A stretch of DNA of 64,000 nt, from contig RPFO01000123.1 of assembly GCA_009746045.1 (NCBI GenBank), positions 872,524 to 936,523 of the forward strand. Direction: 5' to 3'. Below, piece after piece: positions 55,216-64,000 of this stretch. The stretch's first letter is position 1. Each line of letters opens with the position of its first letter. The notes below the pieces were generated by a model. The model did not search any database and was not told where the DNA came from. It saw only the letters and a program-made list of their open reading frames with translations. The DNA comes from Mesostigma viride. Lineage: Eukaryota > Streptophyta > Mesostigmatophyceae > Mesostigmatales > Mesostigmataceae. The position numbers and the translations under genes were made by a program.

Positions 55216-56360
55216 CCATCGACGACGACGACGACGACGCTAAGGACGCTGAGTTCGACCAAGCATCCTTCATGCCTGGCCAGGTTGTCGACGAGCAGCA
55301 GTTCTTTTCGCTTACCGCCGAGCAGGCGCGGGCTATCCTGCGCCACCTGCACGACGACGGCAAGGAGATATATTTTCCTTACGCGTCTGGCGGGACCATT
55401 CCAGTGAACGACATCGCCGACTTGGATGAGCCACAGCTTCGACTTTCTGTTTTCTTGAGCCACGCGCAGGCCCCTTGCCTCCGGGCACTCTTTGCCGCCT
55501 TCGAGGACGCCGATCACGGCACCGCCAACACCCCCGATGCTTCCCCGGAAGCAGCAGACCTGCACAAGCTCAATAAGAAAGTCGCAGACATGGCTGCCCA
55601 ACTCGGCACCTTGTCCACCGCTATCCGTCAAGACACTGCCGAGCTCCGCTCCTGCATTGCCGAGGTCAAGGCCGCCCTGACCAGCCCGCCCCAACCAGCC
55701 GCCCCCGCACCGGCCACCAGCTACGCTAACATGGTCAAACAGACGGACATTGCCAACCTAATGGAGGATGCCGCACGCAGGGGGGCTGCAGCCCACAAGA
55801 CTGCTATCGAGGAGGACCTGCGCTCACGCAGTATAGTGGTCCGGTATTTCCAGGTCGCACAGCAGCCTGAAACGGACCTGATGCTAGCGCAACGCCTGTA
55901 CCACAGCCTCGTCGTGGGCAGGCTGCAACTGGGCAACGAACGCATCCGCATTGAGTCGGCAGCCTGGATGGCGGGCCAGCCTGGCCCCATCCGGGTGACC
56001 TTTGCGAATGTAACCAGCAAGGTGAAGGTACTCCAGGCCCGCAAGCTCCTAGGCGGGAGGAACGCGCCGAGCCTCGAGGACCTCCTCTCACCGGCCCAGC
56101 TAGTCATCAAGAATGGTCTGCTGGGCAGCGACGTGGCGATCAAGGCCAGGCAGGATGGCAAGAAGGTCTACGTCCGCCTCGTCCACGACACCCCCGTGCT
56201 ATTCATCAACGGCCAGCGCACGGAGGCGCAGGCTCCGAACAAGCGGCACAAGTCGGGCCGTACCAGGCCCGCCCCCAGCTGCGTCATCATCGTCTACGCA
56301 CGTCCCGGGTATGGATGGCGCCCGGTATGGGCACACCCTCGCGGCCTCGCGGTACAATAG
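55216..56360 (+). CDS. LINE-A ORF1 protein, open frame (start uncertain)
   Basis: One frame is open from 55,164 to a stop at 56,358-56,360 (398 codons), but the first about 17 residues come from an inverted LINE-B tail, so the true start is unclear; the first Met within LINE-A is at about 55,272. The protein begins with an acidic stretch (IDDDDDDAKDAEFDQ) and contains FSLTAEQARAILRHLHDDGK. A helical heptad-like region follows (ADLHKLNKKVADMAAQLGTL, about residues 130-150), then SRSIVVRYFQVAQQPETDLM, IESAAWMAGQPGPIRVTFAN, and LLSPAQLVIKNGLLGS near the C terminus. This is the same layout as the half-LINE ORF1 but with little residue identity. It is presumed to be an RNA-binding ORF1p. Confidence 0.65.
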
Positions 56361-56993
56361 GCTTTGGGCACAGCCTTTATAAACAAGCCCCTTTCCATCC
56401 TCATGTCGCACCGTGCGAGCATGATCAGGATGCAAGGTCGCCAGGCACGCCACGGTCAACCTTCCCGCCAATTTACCAGCCTTACACGCCTCCTAGCCCG
56501 CCTTGAGCGGGATGAGGCCCAGTCGACACGCCGGCGACCCCAGCCAGGACGGAGACGACGCATATCCGTCCTGAAAGAAAGCCTCCATGCGTTGACAAGC
56601 ATTAACCCCAATCGCCACCCTCGATCCCCCTCCCCCCCACCCCCCACCCCCACCCCCCACCCCCACCCCCACCTCCAGCACTACCCTTCTCCACCCCCCT
56701 GACCCCCACCCCCACCCCCCCGCTAATAGGGCAACGGCCCATTCTTGGTATTGCTAGTTTTAACGTGCGCACCGGCCCTCCCTGCAGATCCTTCTACGAG
56801 CGGCGGCACCCCAGCACGCCAACGCGTCGACGAGCTGATCGCCCTGTGCGCCGACAACAAGATCGCTGTTCTTGGAGTCCAGGAGCACCGACGCACCGTT
56901 GACCCTCAGCACGCGGTCAACGGTCTGCTGGTCGACGACCTGCGTGCAGGCTGGCGGTTCCACTATGGTGGCGGCGACGCGCCGGGCCAAGGT

Positions 56994-57657
56994 TAGGGTT
57001 GTACCGAATAGTGTTCCGAATACCGAATATCCCCCGAATACCGAACCGAACACCGAATATGTTCAGTATACGGCGAACGGTCTGTCCGTCTGAACATATT
57101 CGGTATCGGTATCGGGAGGCAAGCTCTACTTCCGAATATGTTCGGTATCGAAATCGGGACACCCTACTATTCGACGAATATATTCGTAGTTCCGAATATC
57201 GAATAGTAGTACCCCTACTAGCGGGCGGCGCAGCCTCCAGCCTCCACTCACCAGCTGGCGCGGTCATGCCTCCGCCGACTCAAGTTAGGCCAACGCCCAA
57301 AAGCTGAATGCACTATGCAGGGAAGGCAACTGTGCTCGTCTAAAGTATTAAACACTAAGTGTATCTCAATATATAATTGATACAAAATAATTAATATAAG
57401 TCTCATTAATATAAATGATACAACTCATACAAGTTGTCTATCTAATACGTTATAGTAGCTACTGTCGTCATTATTCGATCGGCGTCCGAATAGTTCGGAG
57501 AACTATTCGGTGTTCGATTCGGGAAGGGCCCTTCAGCTCCGAACATATTCGGTATCGGTATCGGGAGGCTCCAAATATATTCGGCATCGGGTTCGGGGCA
57601 CCCCCCTGGTCCGAGTATCCGATTCGGCAAGCCAAAACGCTATTCGGTACAACCCTA
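56994..57657. mobile_element. hAT-like MITE, 664 bp, TSD GCCAAGGT
   Basis: The element begins TAGGGTTGTACCGAATAG and ends with its reverse complement. It is flanked by the 8-bp duplication GCCAAGGT at 56,986-56,993 and 57,658-57,665. An 8-bp TSD with TIRs that begin TAGGG is characteristic of the hAT superfamily. The interior lacks a transposase. It is full of TTCGGTATCGG / CCGAATA-type motifs near both ends, as expected for subterminal transposase-binding repeats. It sits inside the LINE-A endonuclease, and the LINE frame is continuous across the site if it is ignored. Confidence 0.9.
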
Positions 57658-59631
57658 GCCAAGGTGGTGTGGGCCTCTTGTGCTCGCCGGCAGCATCAGA
57701 GCAGCTCCAGTCCATCGTTCTGCGGTCCCCGCGTGTGCTAGTGGCCACTTTTTCAGCCACTGAGGGCCATTCACACCACACGCTAACCGTTATATCGTGG
57801 GATATGCACCACATGCGGGTCGAGCTCAGGCGGAACGTGAGGCCTTCTTCGACGCCCTCAAGGAGGAGGAGGCCAACATCCCAGCTCGGCACTTCCTGGT
57901 TATGCTGCTCGATGCCAACGCCACGCTGCCAGTTGGCACTGGGGGCGCTCAGTATTCCCCACCCAACACGACAGCCAACGGTAACACGCCTTTATTTGCG
58001 AATCTGCTGCCAGAATCTGCGCTGGTTGCATGCAATGCTTCTTTCGCACGCCCCGCTGAGCAGCTGGCCACCTTTTTTGGGCCGTCGGATCGGGTGGTGT
58101 GCCTTGATTATGTCTGCGTACGTCGGGCTCAGCGCCCCTCAGTTGTCGATGCTCGCGTCCTGCAAGATTCTGTCAGCACGGTGGAATCTGATCATCGTCT
58201 CGTGCTCGCTCGCATCAGATTGCGGTTTCCTGGGGTGAAACCGTCGCGACAGCTGGCACCTCAGCCAGATCTGAAAGTGCTCCGGATTGTGCTGAAGGAT
58301 GCCGACAAGATGTCAGCAGCAGAGCAGGCCGCTATGTCGCACAGAGATGATTTCCTGGCCGTTTTCGACGCCGGGGGCAGCCGACAGCAGTTACACGCCA
58401 TTCCGCCGCCGGGGGATATCTCAGTGATCCTCCGTGGTGTCGCCGCCAAGTATCGCCTGGCTGCCCGCACCCTCCCCACCTTGCCTCCGCGGCGGCAGCT
58501 TGCTGTCCACCGTCACGCACCGACAGTGGTCGCCGCCAGGCAGATGCTCCGCCGCAATAGAGATCCGATCGCCAAACCTGGGCTGCAAGCAGCTCTGAGG
58601 GCCGCCTACGAGCAGGCTGAGAAGGCAGTTGCCCAGCAGATGGTCAAGGACCTGCGCAGCTGCCAGCAGAAGCACGACGGCAAGGGGGCCTGGTTCTGGT
58701 ACAAGCGCCTCGGGCACCCGGACGGCCTCGGCCGGCCCCACCGCCACGACGTCCCCGGCGCCCCAGCCAAGCGGCTTCGTACCTGGGCCACGGCCACGGC
58801 CGAGGTCGTGGGGACAGCTGCGCCGCCCCCACCCCTGCTCCCAGCCGCCGCCGCCCGCCCGGCCGCCCTGGCCGGCCCCGCTGGGCCCCCTGCCCCGCCT
58901 AGGTCAGCGGCGGACTACCTAGTCCCCCCGCTGGTCGGCCCACTTGGCGACCCGTCTGACATGCCTCCTTTCACCTCTCGCGAGGTCACGGAGGCGGTCC
59001 AGCGCCTGCGTTATGACGCAGCCACCGGCTCTGACGAGATTCCGGCCGCAGTTGTAAAACTTGCAGCCGAATTCGAGGACACAGGTGTTATGCTGCTCTT
59101 CCGGGACATCTGCAACCGCCTTCTGCTGCCGTCGCAACCACCTCCAGCGGCCTGGCAACACAGTTTTCGCACGATGCTGTACAAGAACAAGGGGTCGCCT
59201 GCCGACCCCGGCAACTACAGAGGGGTGTGCATTCAAAGTGCCCCCCTCAAGCTTCTTATGCGGCTCATCCTGAACCGCCTGCGCACGGCCCTGGACGGTC
59301 ACCTCAGCGAGACTCAGCACGGCTTCCGTTCAGGTCGCAACACAGTACAGGCGCTCTTCGCTACTCGCCGACTGGTGGAGGAACTGCAACGCCTTCAGCC
59401 TGGTGAGTCCCCTTTGCACCTTGTGCTGGTGGACTTCATCAAAGCCTTCGATTCGGTTTTCTGGCCTGCGCTTTGGGACATCCTCGAGTTGTTCCGGATC
59501 CCCCGCCCCCTGATTGCTGTCATCCGCAACCTGTATGAAGGGTCCACCACTTCGGTGCGCACTTCTTACGGGACCACGCCCCCATGCCCTTTACAGAAGG
59601 GTGTGTGGCAGGGCTGCGTGCTGTCGCCCTA

Positions 59632-60115
59632 GGCCGGGCCCACTTCAAATGTTCCGAAAAGTGTGACACTTTTTGTCGTTTTTTGGACTTTTTCAACGAT
59701 CGTCACTCTGCAGAGTGCTTCGTCGTGCGAAATCGTGCGAAATTGTGCGAAATTTGCTGAAATCGTGCGAAATTGTGCGAAATTTGCTGAAATCGTGCGA
59801 AATTTCATGTGAAAAATGTCAGCGGTAAAAAATTTTGATGTGCACAATGTGTGTGAATTCATGCGAAATTTTGTCAAACGCCACTCCCCAAAACGACCCT
59901 TGGTTGAAATCCATGCGAAATCGTGCGAAATCATGCAAAATTGTGCGAAATCGTGCGAAATCGTGCGAAATCGTGCGAAAATGTGTGAAAATTTTGCGAA
60001 AATCACGCGAAAATCACGCGAACTCGTGCGATTTTTTTTTTTTTTGCGAAAATAGCGAAAAAGTGTCACACACTTGGCTTGGACGGCGGAACATTTGTTT
60101 GAAGTGGGCCCGGCC
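59632..60115. mobile_element. 484-bp TIR element in the LINE-A reverse transcriptase, TSD CCTA
   Basis: The ends are inverted repeats starting GGCCGGGCCCACTTCAAA, with similarity continuing (ATGTTCCG, and further in GTGTGACACTTTTT). CCTA is duplicated at 59,628-59,631 and 60,116-60,119. The interior has no gene. It contains many copies of a 10-bp motif related to TCGTGCGAAA on the plus strand and a T14 tract. The reading frame of the reverse transcriptase is continuous at the target (LSP joined to YLF), which proves the insertion. The superfamily is not assigned; 4-bp TSDs occur for example in Sola elements. Confidence 0.88.
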
Positions 60116-61297
60116 CCTACCTGTTCATTATTGTTGTCGAATACGTAATGATTCAGGCGCGCAAGCGATTTGCCCGCATCGTGGGCAGGGAACCAGGAGT
60201 GCAGGTTGCTAACAAATTCTGGCATGGCGGTGCGGACACGGAGATTCGGCTAGCAGACATCATTTATGCAGACGACACCACCCTCTTCGAGGACACTGAG
60301 CACGTGCAGACATGGCTTGACTGCCTGGCTCTCGAGGCCCGTGCAGTGGGGCTTGAGGTCAGCAAGAAGACAGAGGCCCTGGCGGTTGGGCTCACCATGC
60401 AACTCACCGCCACCCCTCTATCTCCTAGACGGCTCTCGAGTCCTGTATATCGGGACCGCGTTAAGCTGCTGGGCAGCCTGCTCCCCAGCTGCGAGGTTGA
60501 TGTGGACCATCGCATCTCCCTCGCCTGGCACGCTTTACGTCAGTACCGGGCCCTGTGGCGCAAGCCCCTGGGCAAGATCGAGAAACAGGACCTGTTCAAG
60601 GTCCTCGTCCTTCCTGTTCTCACGTATGGCGCCGAGACGTGGACCCTCACCGCCGACCTGGCCCGCAAGCTGGACGGCGCGGTCACCAGCATGCTGCGTT
60701 CCATTTTCAGAGTAGGATATGCTGCTCATGTCCGCAATGAGGACCTGTACCAGGGCATGCCCTATATCACCAGCACCATTAAGCAACGCCGCCTGCAGCT
60801 TGTAGGGCACCTAGCTCGCACCAACCAGGTAGACACCTCACGTGGCCCCCCCGCAGGACTGCGACCAGCCCAGCCTGGCCGGCACCTCCTGACGTGGGCT
60901 GGGCCCAGTGATGTTAGACGCCGCAAGGCCCGCACCTTCGATCAAGGAACAGCTAGTAGAGGACATGGGGGGCCTCGGCCTCTCCGTGATTTGGAAGAAG
61001 ATGATGGACAAGGCCAAGTGGGCCCAGGTCATAGAGGACAATGAGCCCCCCCCAGTGGGGAAGCGCCCGCGTGTGCAGTCCCGCGGGAGGCACGCCAGAT
61101 AGCTCCCCCTCGGGCAGCGTGCGGCTGCCTAGATAGATGTTGTAGTTAGAATGCTGTTAGGTAGATGTAGTATGTAGCCAATGTAGATAGATTAGACCGG
61201 TAGGAATGTTTGCACCCATCCATCCATCCATCGGGGTTAATGCTCCGTGACTCCCCAACGGGAGCACGAGTCTAATTAATTAATTAATTAATTAATC

Positions 61298-61790
61298 TAG
61301 TCTAGAAAAGCCTAACTATACACTACTCATCAAAACGCCTCCTCCGTCCTCTTGGGGGGAGGGGGCTTGCCCACAGGGTCGGGCGTGTGAGCCTTGACAA
61401 TCTTCTTTCACCGGCGCGTCTTGTCCTGCATGGCAGTCCAAAGACGGGAGGGAGAGTGGATGCGGTGTTCAAACTGGGCTGGGACCACTAGGTCGTCCAG
61501 CAACATCTGGATGTAGTTCGTGACGTACAGGTTTCCCTACCCTTTTGGGAATGCCCTTGGGGCCAGGCCAGGTCAGAATGTGCCGCCCTGGCTGGCCAAG
61601 CCGCTGGGGGCCTGCCAGACCAACCGGGCGGTGTCGACCTGGCTGGTGCGAGCAAGGTGTCCGACAAATGCTATCCTTAATCCTACGCTGCCTAATCTCG
61701 TCCGAAATACGAGGCATACCGTGATACAAAGACTCTAATGACGGGCGCTTGGAAAACCCTACGTTAAGGACACACAATCCTACAGGTCAA
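61298..61790 (-). mobile_element. LINE-B C-terminal ORF2 fragment (minus)
   Basis: On the minus strand the stretch encodes LNVGFSKRPSLESLYHGMPR, GQPGRHILTWPGPKGIPKRV and, after frame breaks, the terminal PPPPK...RRFDE region next to 61,330. It matches 28,890-29,320. The hairpin and tail are missing, so it is truncated at both ends. Confidence 0.75.
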
Positions 61791-61799
61791 ATCTATTCT

Positions 61800-61870
61800 G
61801 ATCGATTTGGCACGCCGCAAAGGTGAAAACCATTTGCGTTCAGTGCCGGTCCGCAGAAAACGCGTACCGA
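61800..61870 (-). mobile_element. SINE-like fragment
   Basis: The stretch reads GGCACGCCGCAAAGGTGAAA, then CCATTTGCGTTCAGTGCCGG and TCCGCAGAAAACGCG, as in the copies at 19.0-19.6 kb. It lacks the B-box part. Confidence 0.6.
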
Positions 61871-61874
61871 TCAA

Positions 61875-62025
61875 ATCTATCTACAACATCAAGCCAACTC
61901 TATTCTAAGCTCTCTACCCTAGGGGTCCTGTCTAGCGTGCTTCCCGCGTGTTTGCAAACGCGGGCGCTTCCCCACGGGAGGGGGTTCGTCGTCCTCTATG
62001 ACCTGGGCCCACTTGGCCTTGTCCA
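61875..62025 (-). mobile_element. LINE-A C-terminal ORF2 fragment (minus)
   Basis: In inverted form it contains GACCTGGGCCCACTTGGCCT with GTCC and CCCACGGGAGGGGG, i.e. the last coding part of LINE-A ORF2 (DKAKWAQVIEDNE), as at 27,100-27,210. It stops at the (TAAT)n of the next element. Confidence 0.65.
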
Positions 62026-64000
62026 TTAATTAATTAATTAGGAACATAACTCCGTCAAGGGAGTATCTGTAGCACATAGCCCTTGAGAAGGGGCATATGG
62101 CCTATAATACATTCTAAGCTACTTCCTGCAAGGGTGGGAATGTAAACAACACTTGCTCTAGGTGCCCTAGCTAGGGCACCTGCACCACCCAGAGTCGATC
62201 TCGATCGGGCAACTCCCAGCTAAGGGGAGCCCGTCATAGGTGGGGAAGATCATCATAGCTATACAAAAGCTAAAGCGTGGCTCTCAGCAGAGAGCAGCTC
62301 TCTGCATGGGCACAGCTTAACTAAATAAAGCTAGGCATCATCTGGGGTGTGGCACATCATAGGCACACATGTACATGGCTAAATAATGCTCATGAATCAG
62401 CTAGCTGGTATAGTGCCTCGATCTAGGAGGCGTACATGTACATGGCCACGGTCTATCTATTCTACACTACTAGTTACTGCTGCAATTCCCCTAAGCTGGA
62501 GCGTCTGGAGTCGTTGGGGCCGCGGGGCTCGCATGCCAGGGCTTGTGGCCGACGTAGATGGCCGCCCCCTCACCAGTATACCGGCTCCCCGCCTTGGTCT
62601 GCCGGAGATGTCCAGAGGTAGGTCGGCCATATGAGCTCCCGTCGCCGTTGTTGCTGCACCAGGGTCAAGTCGTCGTCAAGGGTGAAGTGAGTCTTCTCGA
62701 GCCGCTTGCGGCGTCTGAGGAAAGAAATCTTGTCCGCCGGGTTCTTAAAGGTGAGAAGGAGCGGGGGCGCCCCTGCCTTACCCCGCGCGCGGGGAAGGCG
62801 GTGGGCGACCAGCTCAATCTCACCATTCAGGCCCATATATGCGACCAAGGATTTCTCTCTCAAACGCACGCGTAAGCTTCTCGGAATTTTCACCTTCCTC
62901 CATGTCGAAGTTCCTGACAATGACGTTTAGGCTGCGCTTGGCAAGCTCGGCCTCCTCGCGGAGGTCAAGCGTCTGCGCCGCTGGAGCTGGGCTGCGACGG
63001 CGGAGGTGGTGGAGGTGGTATGCTGCTTAAGCATGTCCGCCCAGGTCGTGATGGGGGGAGCATTGCCGGCCATAGATGTTGTAGTTAGAATGCTGTTAGA
63101 TAGATGTAGTATGTAGCCAATGTAGATAGATTAGACCGGTAGAACTGTTTGCACCCATCCATCCATCCATCGGGGTTAATGCTCCGTGACTCCCCAACGG
63201 GAGCACGAGTCTAATTAATTAATTAATTAATTAATTAATTAATTAATTAATTAATTAATTAATTAATTAATTAATTAATTAATTAATTGCCGGCCAGGCC
63301 AGCAGGGGCTGGCTTGGCGGCAATGTCCTTCACCGCCTGGGCGGTGAGGCCCGCGGTGTGAACTGCAGGACCTCGATAGCGATGGCATTATCCTTAAGAC
63401 GCTGGTCAATGTCGCGGAGCTCCAGGGGCGGTGATGGATCGAGTCGGTGGAGGCAGAGGGGGGGGGGAGGGTGGAGGCGAGGAGGGTGGCGGTGCTGGTG
63501 GGGATGGTGGGGAGCTCAGCAGCCAGCGTGCGACCCACACCTGCCACATCTGCAGTTAGGGGCGTCACGTGCTGTGAGATATGGCTTCTTGGAGGTGGAG
63601 GAGGAAGGCGGATTCGGTCAAGGGGGAGGGGGTCCAGAGGTCCCGCAGAGCGCTGAAGGATGGAAAAGAGGGCGGCGAGCTGAAGACGGGGGCGAGACCA
63701 GTCCAGGCCAGGTTCTCAGGTCGGTGAGTAAACCGGCCGTCAGGTCTGGACAGTGCGGAGGCGACTATGGCTTTGAAGGCGCTGGCACAGGTCGAAAATG
63801 TCCAGATCGAGGTGTATGACCCATAAAACACGAGCTCTGGAGTATCCTGATGGGTGGCATGTCGAAATAGCTGGGTCTGGCGTCGTCGAAGGTGGAAAAT
63901 AACCCGTCGCGACGTCAAAGTCGCGCTCAGACCAGCTGGGTTCGGTTGGGCGGCTGCGTTTGGGCTCAGGCGAGGCTGAGGGCGAGGCATGAAGCCCGGG
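62026..64000 (-). mobile_element. Half-LINE copy 3 (minus), runs off the window, LINE-A nested
   Basis: On the minus strand the 3' end at 62,026-62,060 has (TAAT)n and the hairpin region CTCCGTCAAGGGAG. It is preceded by the full 3' UTR (62,060-62,490), the ORF1 C-terminal half (62,490-63,071) and, after a LINE-A insertion (63,072-63,285), the rest of ORF1 to the right edge. Protein fragments seen include LTLVQQQRRREL and RLPRARGKAGAPPLLLTF. Several frameshifts are present, and the start codon lies beyond or near 64,000. Confidence 0.8.
63072..63285 (+). mobile_element. 5'-truncated LINE-A insertion in a half-LINE, TSD ATTGCCGGCC
   Basis: A 214-bp piece of LINE-A 3' UTR (ATAGATGTTGTAGTTAGAAT, then TTTGCACCCATCCATCCATC, hairpin ACTCCCCAACGGGAGC) ends in about 18 TAAT repeats. 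It is bounded by ATTGCCGGCC at 63,062-63,071 and 63,286-63,295; the last bases of the tail may be shared with the duplication. The half-LINE ORF1 sequence is continuous without it. Confidence 0.9.

Larger units (their letters stand above)
56400..61102 (+). pseudogene. LINE-A ORF2 (APE-like endonuclease + reverse transcriptase), disrupted
   Basis: The endonuclease starts at about 56,743 (IASFNVRTG) and continues RVDELIALCADNKIAVLGVQ with EHRR. After the MITE it resumes at 57,666 (GGVGLLCSPAASEQ) and, after a frameshift near 57,797, with YAPHAGR, MLLDANATLPVG and STVESDHRLVLARIRL. The reverse transcriptase core is NYRGVCIQSAPLKLLMRLIL, SETQHGFRSGRNTVQALFAT, VLVDFIKAFDSVFW and KGVWQGCVLSP. A TIR element interrupts it exactly there. 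The part after it opens with YLFIIVV, then the active site YADDTT at about 60,266 and a C-terminal domain (VLTYGAETWTLTADLARKLD... KQRRLQLVGHLARTNQ). A frameshift at about 60,940 precedes the final KEQLVEDMGG segment ending at 61,102. All catalytic motifs are visible, but this copy cannot make a whole protein. Confidence 0.85.
55216..61297 (+). mobile_element. LINE-A: nearly full two-ORF LINE, disrupted by two DNA transposons
   Basis: The element runs from about 55,216 (ORF1; 5' part possibly truncated) through an ORF1-ORF2 spacer with C-tracts (56,620-56,730), ORF2 (endonuclease and reverse transcriptase, about 56,400-61,102) and a 3' UTR of about 160 bp. It ends with the hairpin ACTCCCCAACGGGAGC and (TAAT)n at about 61,274-61,297. 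ORF2 is broken by frameshifts near 56,770, 57,797 and 60,940, by a hAT-like MITE (56,994-57,657) and by a 484-bp TIR element (59,632-60,115). Identical 3' ends occur at 63,072-63,285 and 26,920-27,295, so the family was mobile after the half-LINEs inserted. Confidence 0.88.

Overview
This is a repeat-rich piece of a eukaryotic nuclear genome. The recognisable genes have GT-AG introns, a plant-type cyclin T, a plant-type DUF212 membrane protein and an amino-acid permease with a plastid-transit-like N terminus. Together these suggest a green alga or a related phototroph. That is an inference from gene content, and I cannot name the species.

Layout. Positions 1 to about 11,180 are one 17-bp minisatellite that continues off the left edge. 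It stops next to the last exon of an unidentified minus-strand gene (two exons traced, 11,218-12,795). From 12.8 to 22 kb there is mostly anonymous sequence with small mobile elements: a 425-bp TIR element at 16.15 kb, tRNA-like SINE copies at 19 kb and palindromes at 17.5 and 22.0 kb. From 22 to 30.1 kb lies a nest of LINE pieces with an uninterrupted (GAAT)n block of about 1.1 kb. Then come three gene loci: cyclin T (minus, 36,514 to 31,794, six exons), an AAAP amino-acid permease (plus, 37,940-39,421, one exon), and, after a LINE cluster at 39.7-46.3 kb, a divergent pair. That pair is a DUF212 / haloperoxidase-related protein (minus, 49,061 to 47,027, two exons) and proteasome subunit beta-3 (plus, 50,174-54,438, seven exons). 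From 55 kb to the right edge there is another LINE cluster.

The cellular genes are housekeeping or metabolic and show no sign of working as one pathway. P-TEFb (cyclin T) acts in transcription elongation, PSMB3 is a structural subunit of the 20S proteasome, and the permease and DUF212 protein are membrane proteins.

The most interesting material is the retrotransposon community. It includes a two-ORF LINE (called LINE-A here), a second LINE type (LINE-B), and roughly 2-kb elements that carry only a LINE-like ORF1 between a conserved 5' UTR and 3' UTR, comparable to mammalian HAL1 'half-LINEs'. The 3' ends of all of them carry a short hairpin (CTCC/CAAC-type) followed by a short tandem tail such as (TAAT)n. 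Several insertions are nested and keep clear target-site duplications. LINE-A itself is split by a hAT-like MITE with an 8-bp TSD and by a second TIR element with a 4-bp TSD, which lies inside the reverse-transcriptase domain. All coordinates and splice sites were read by eye.
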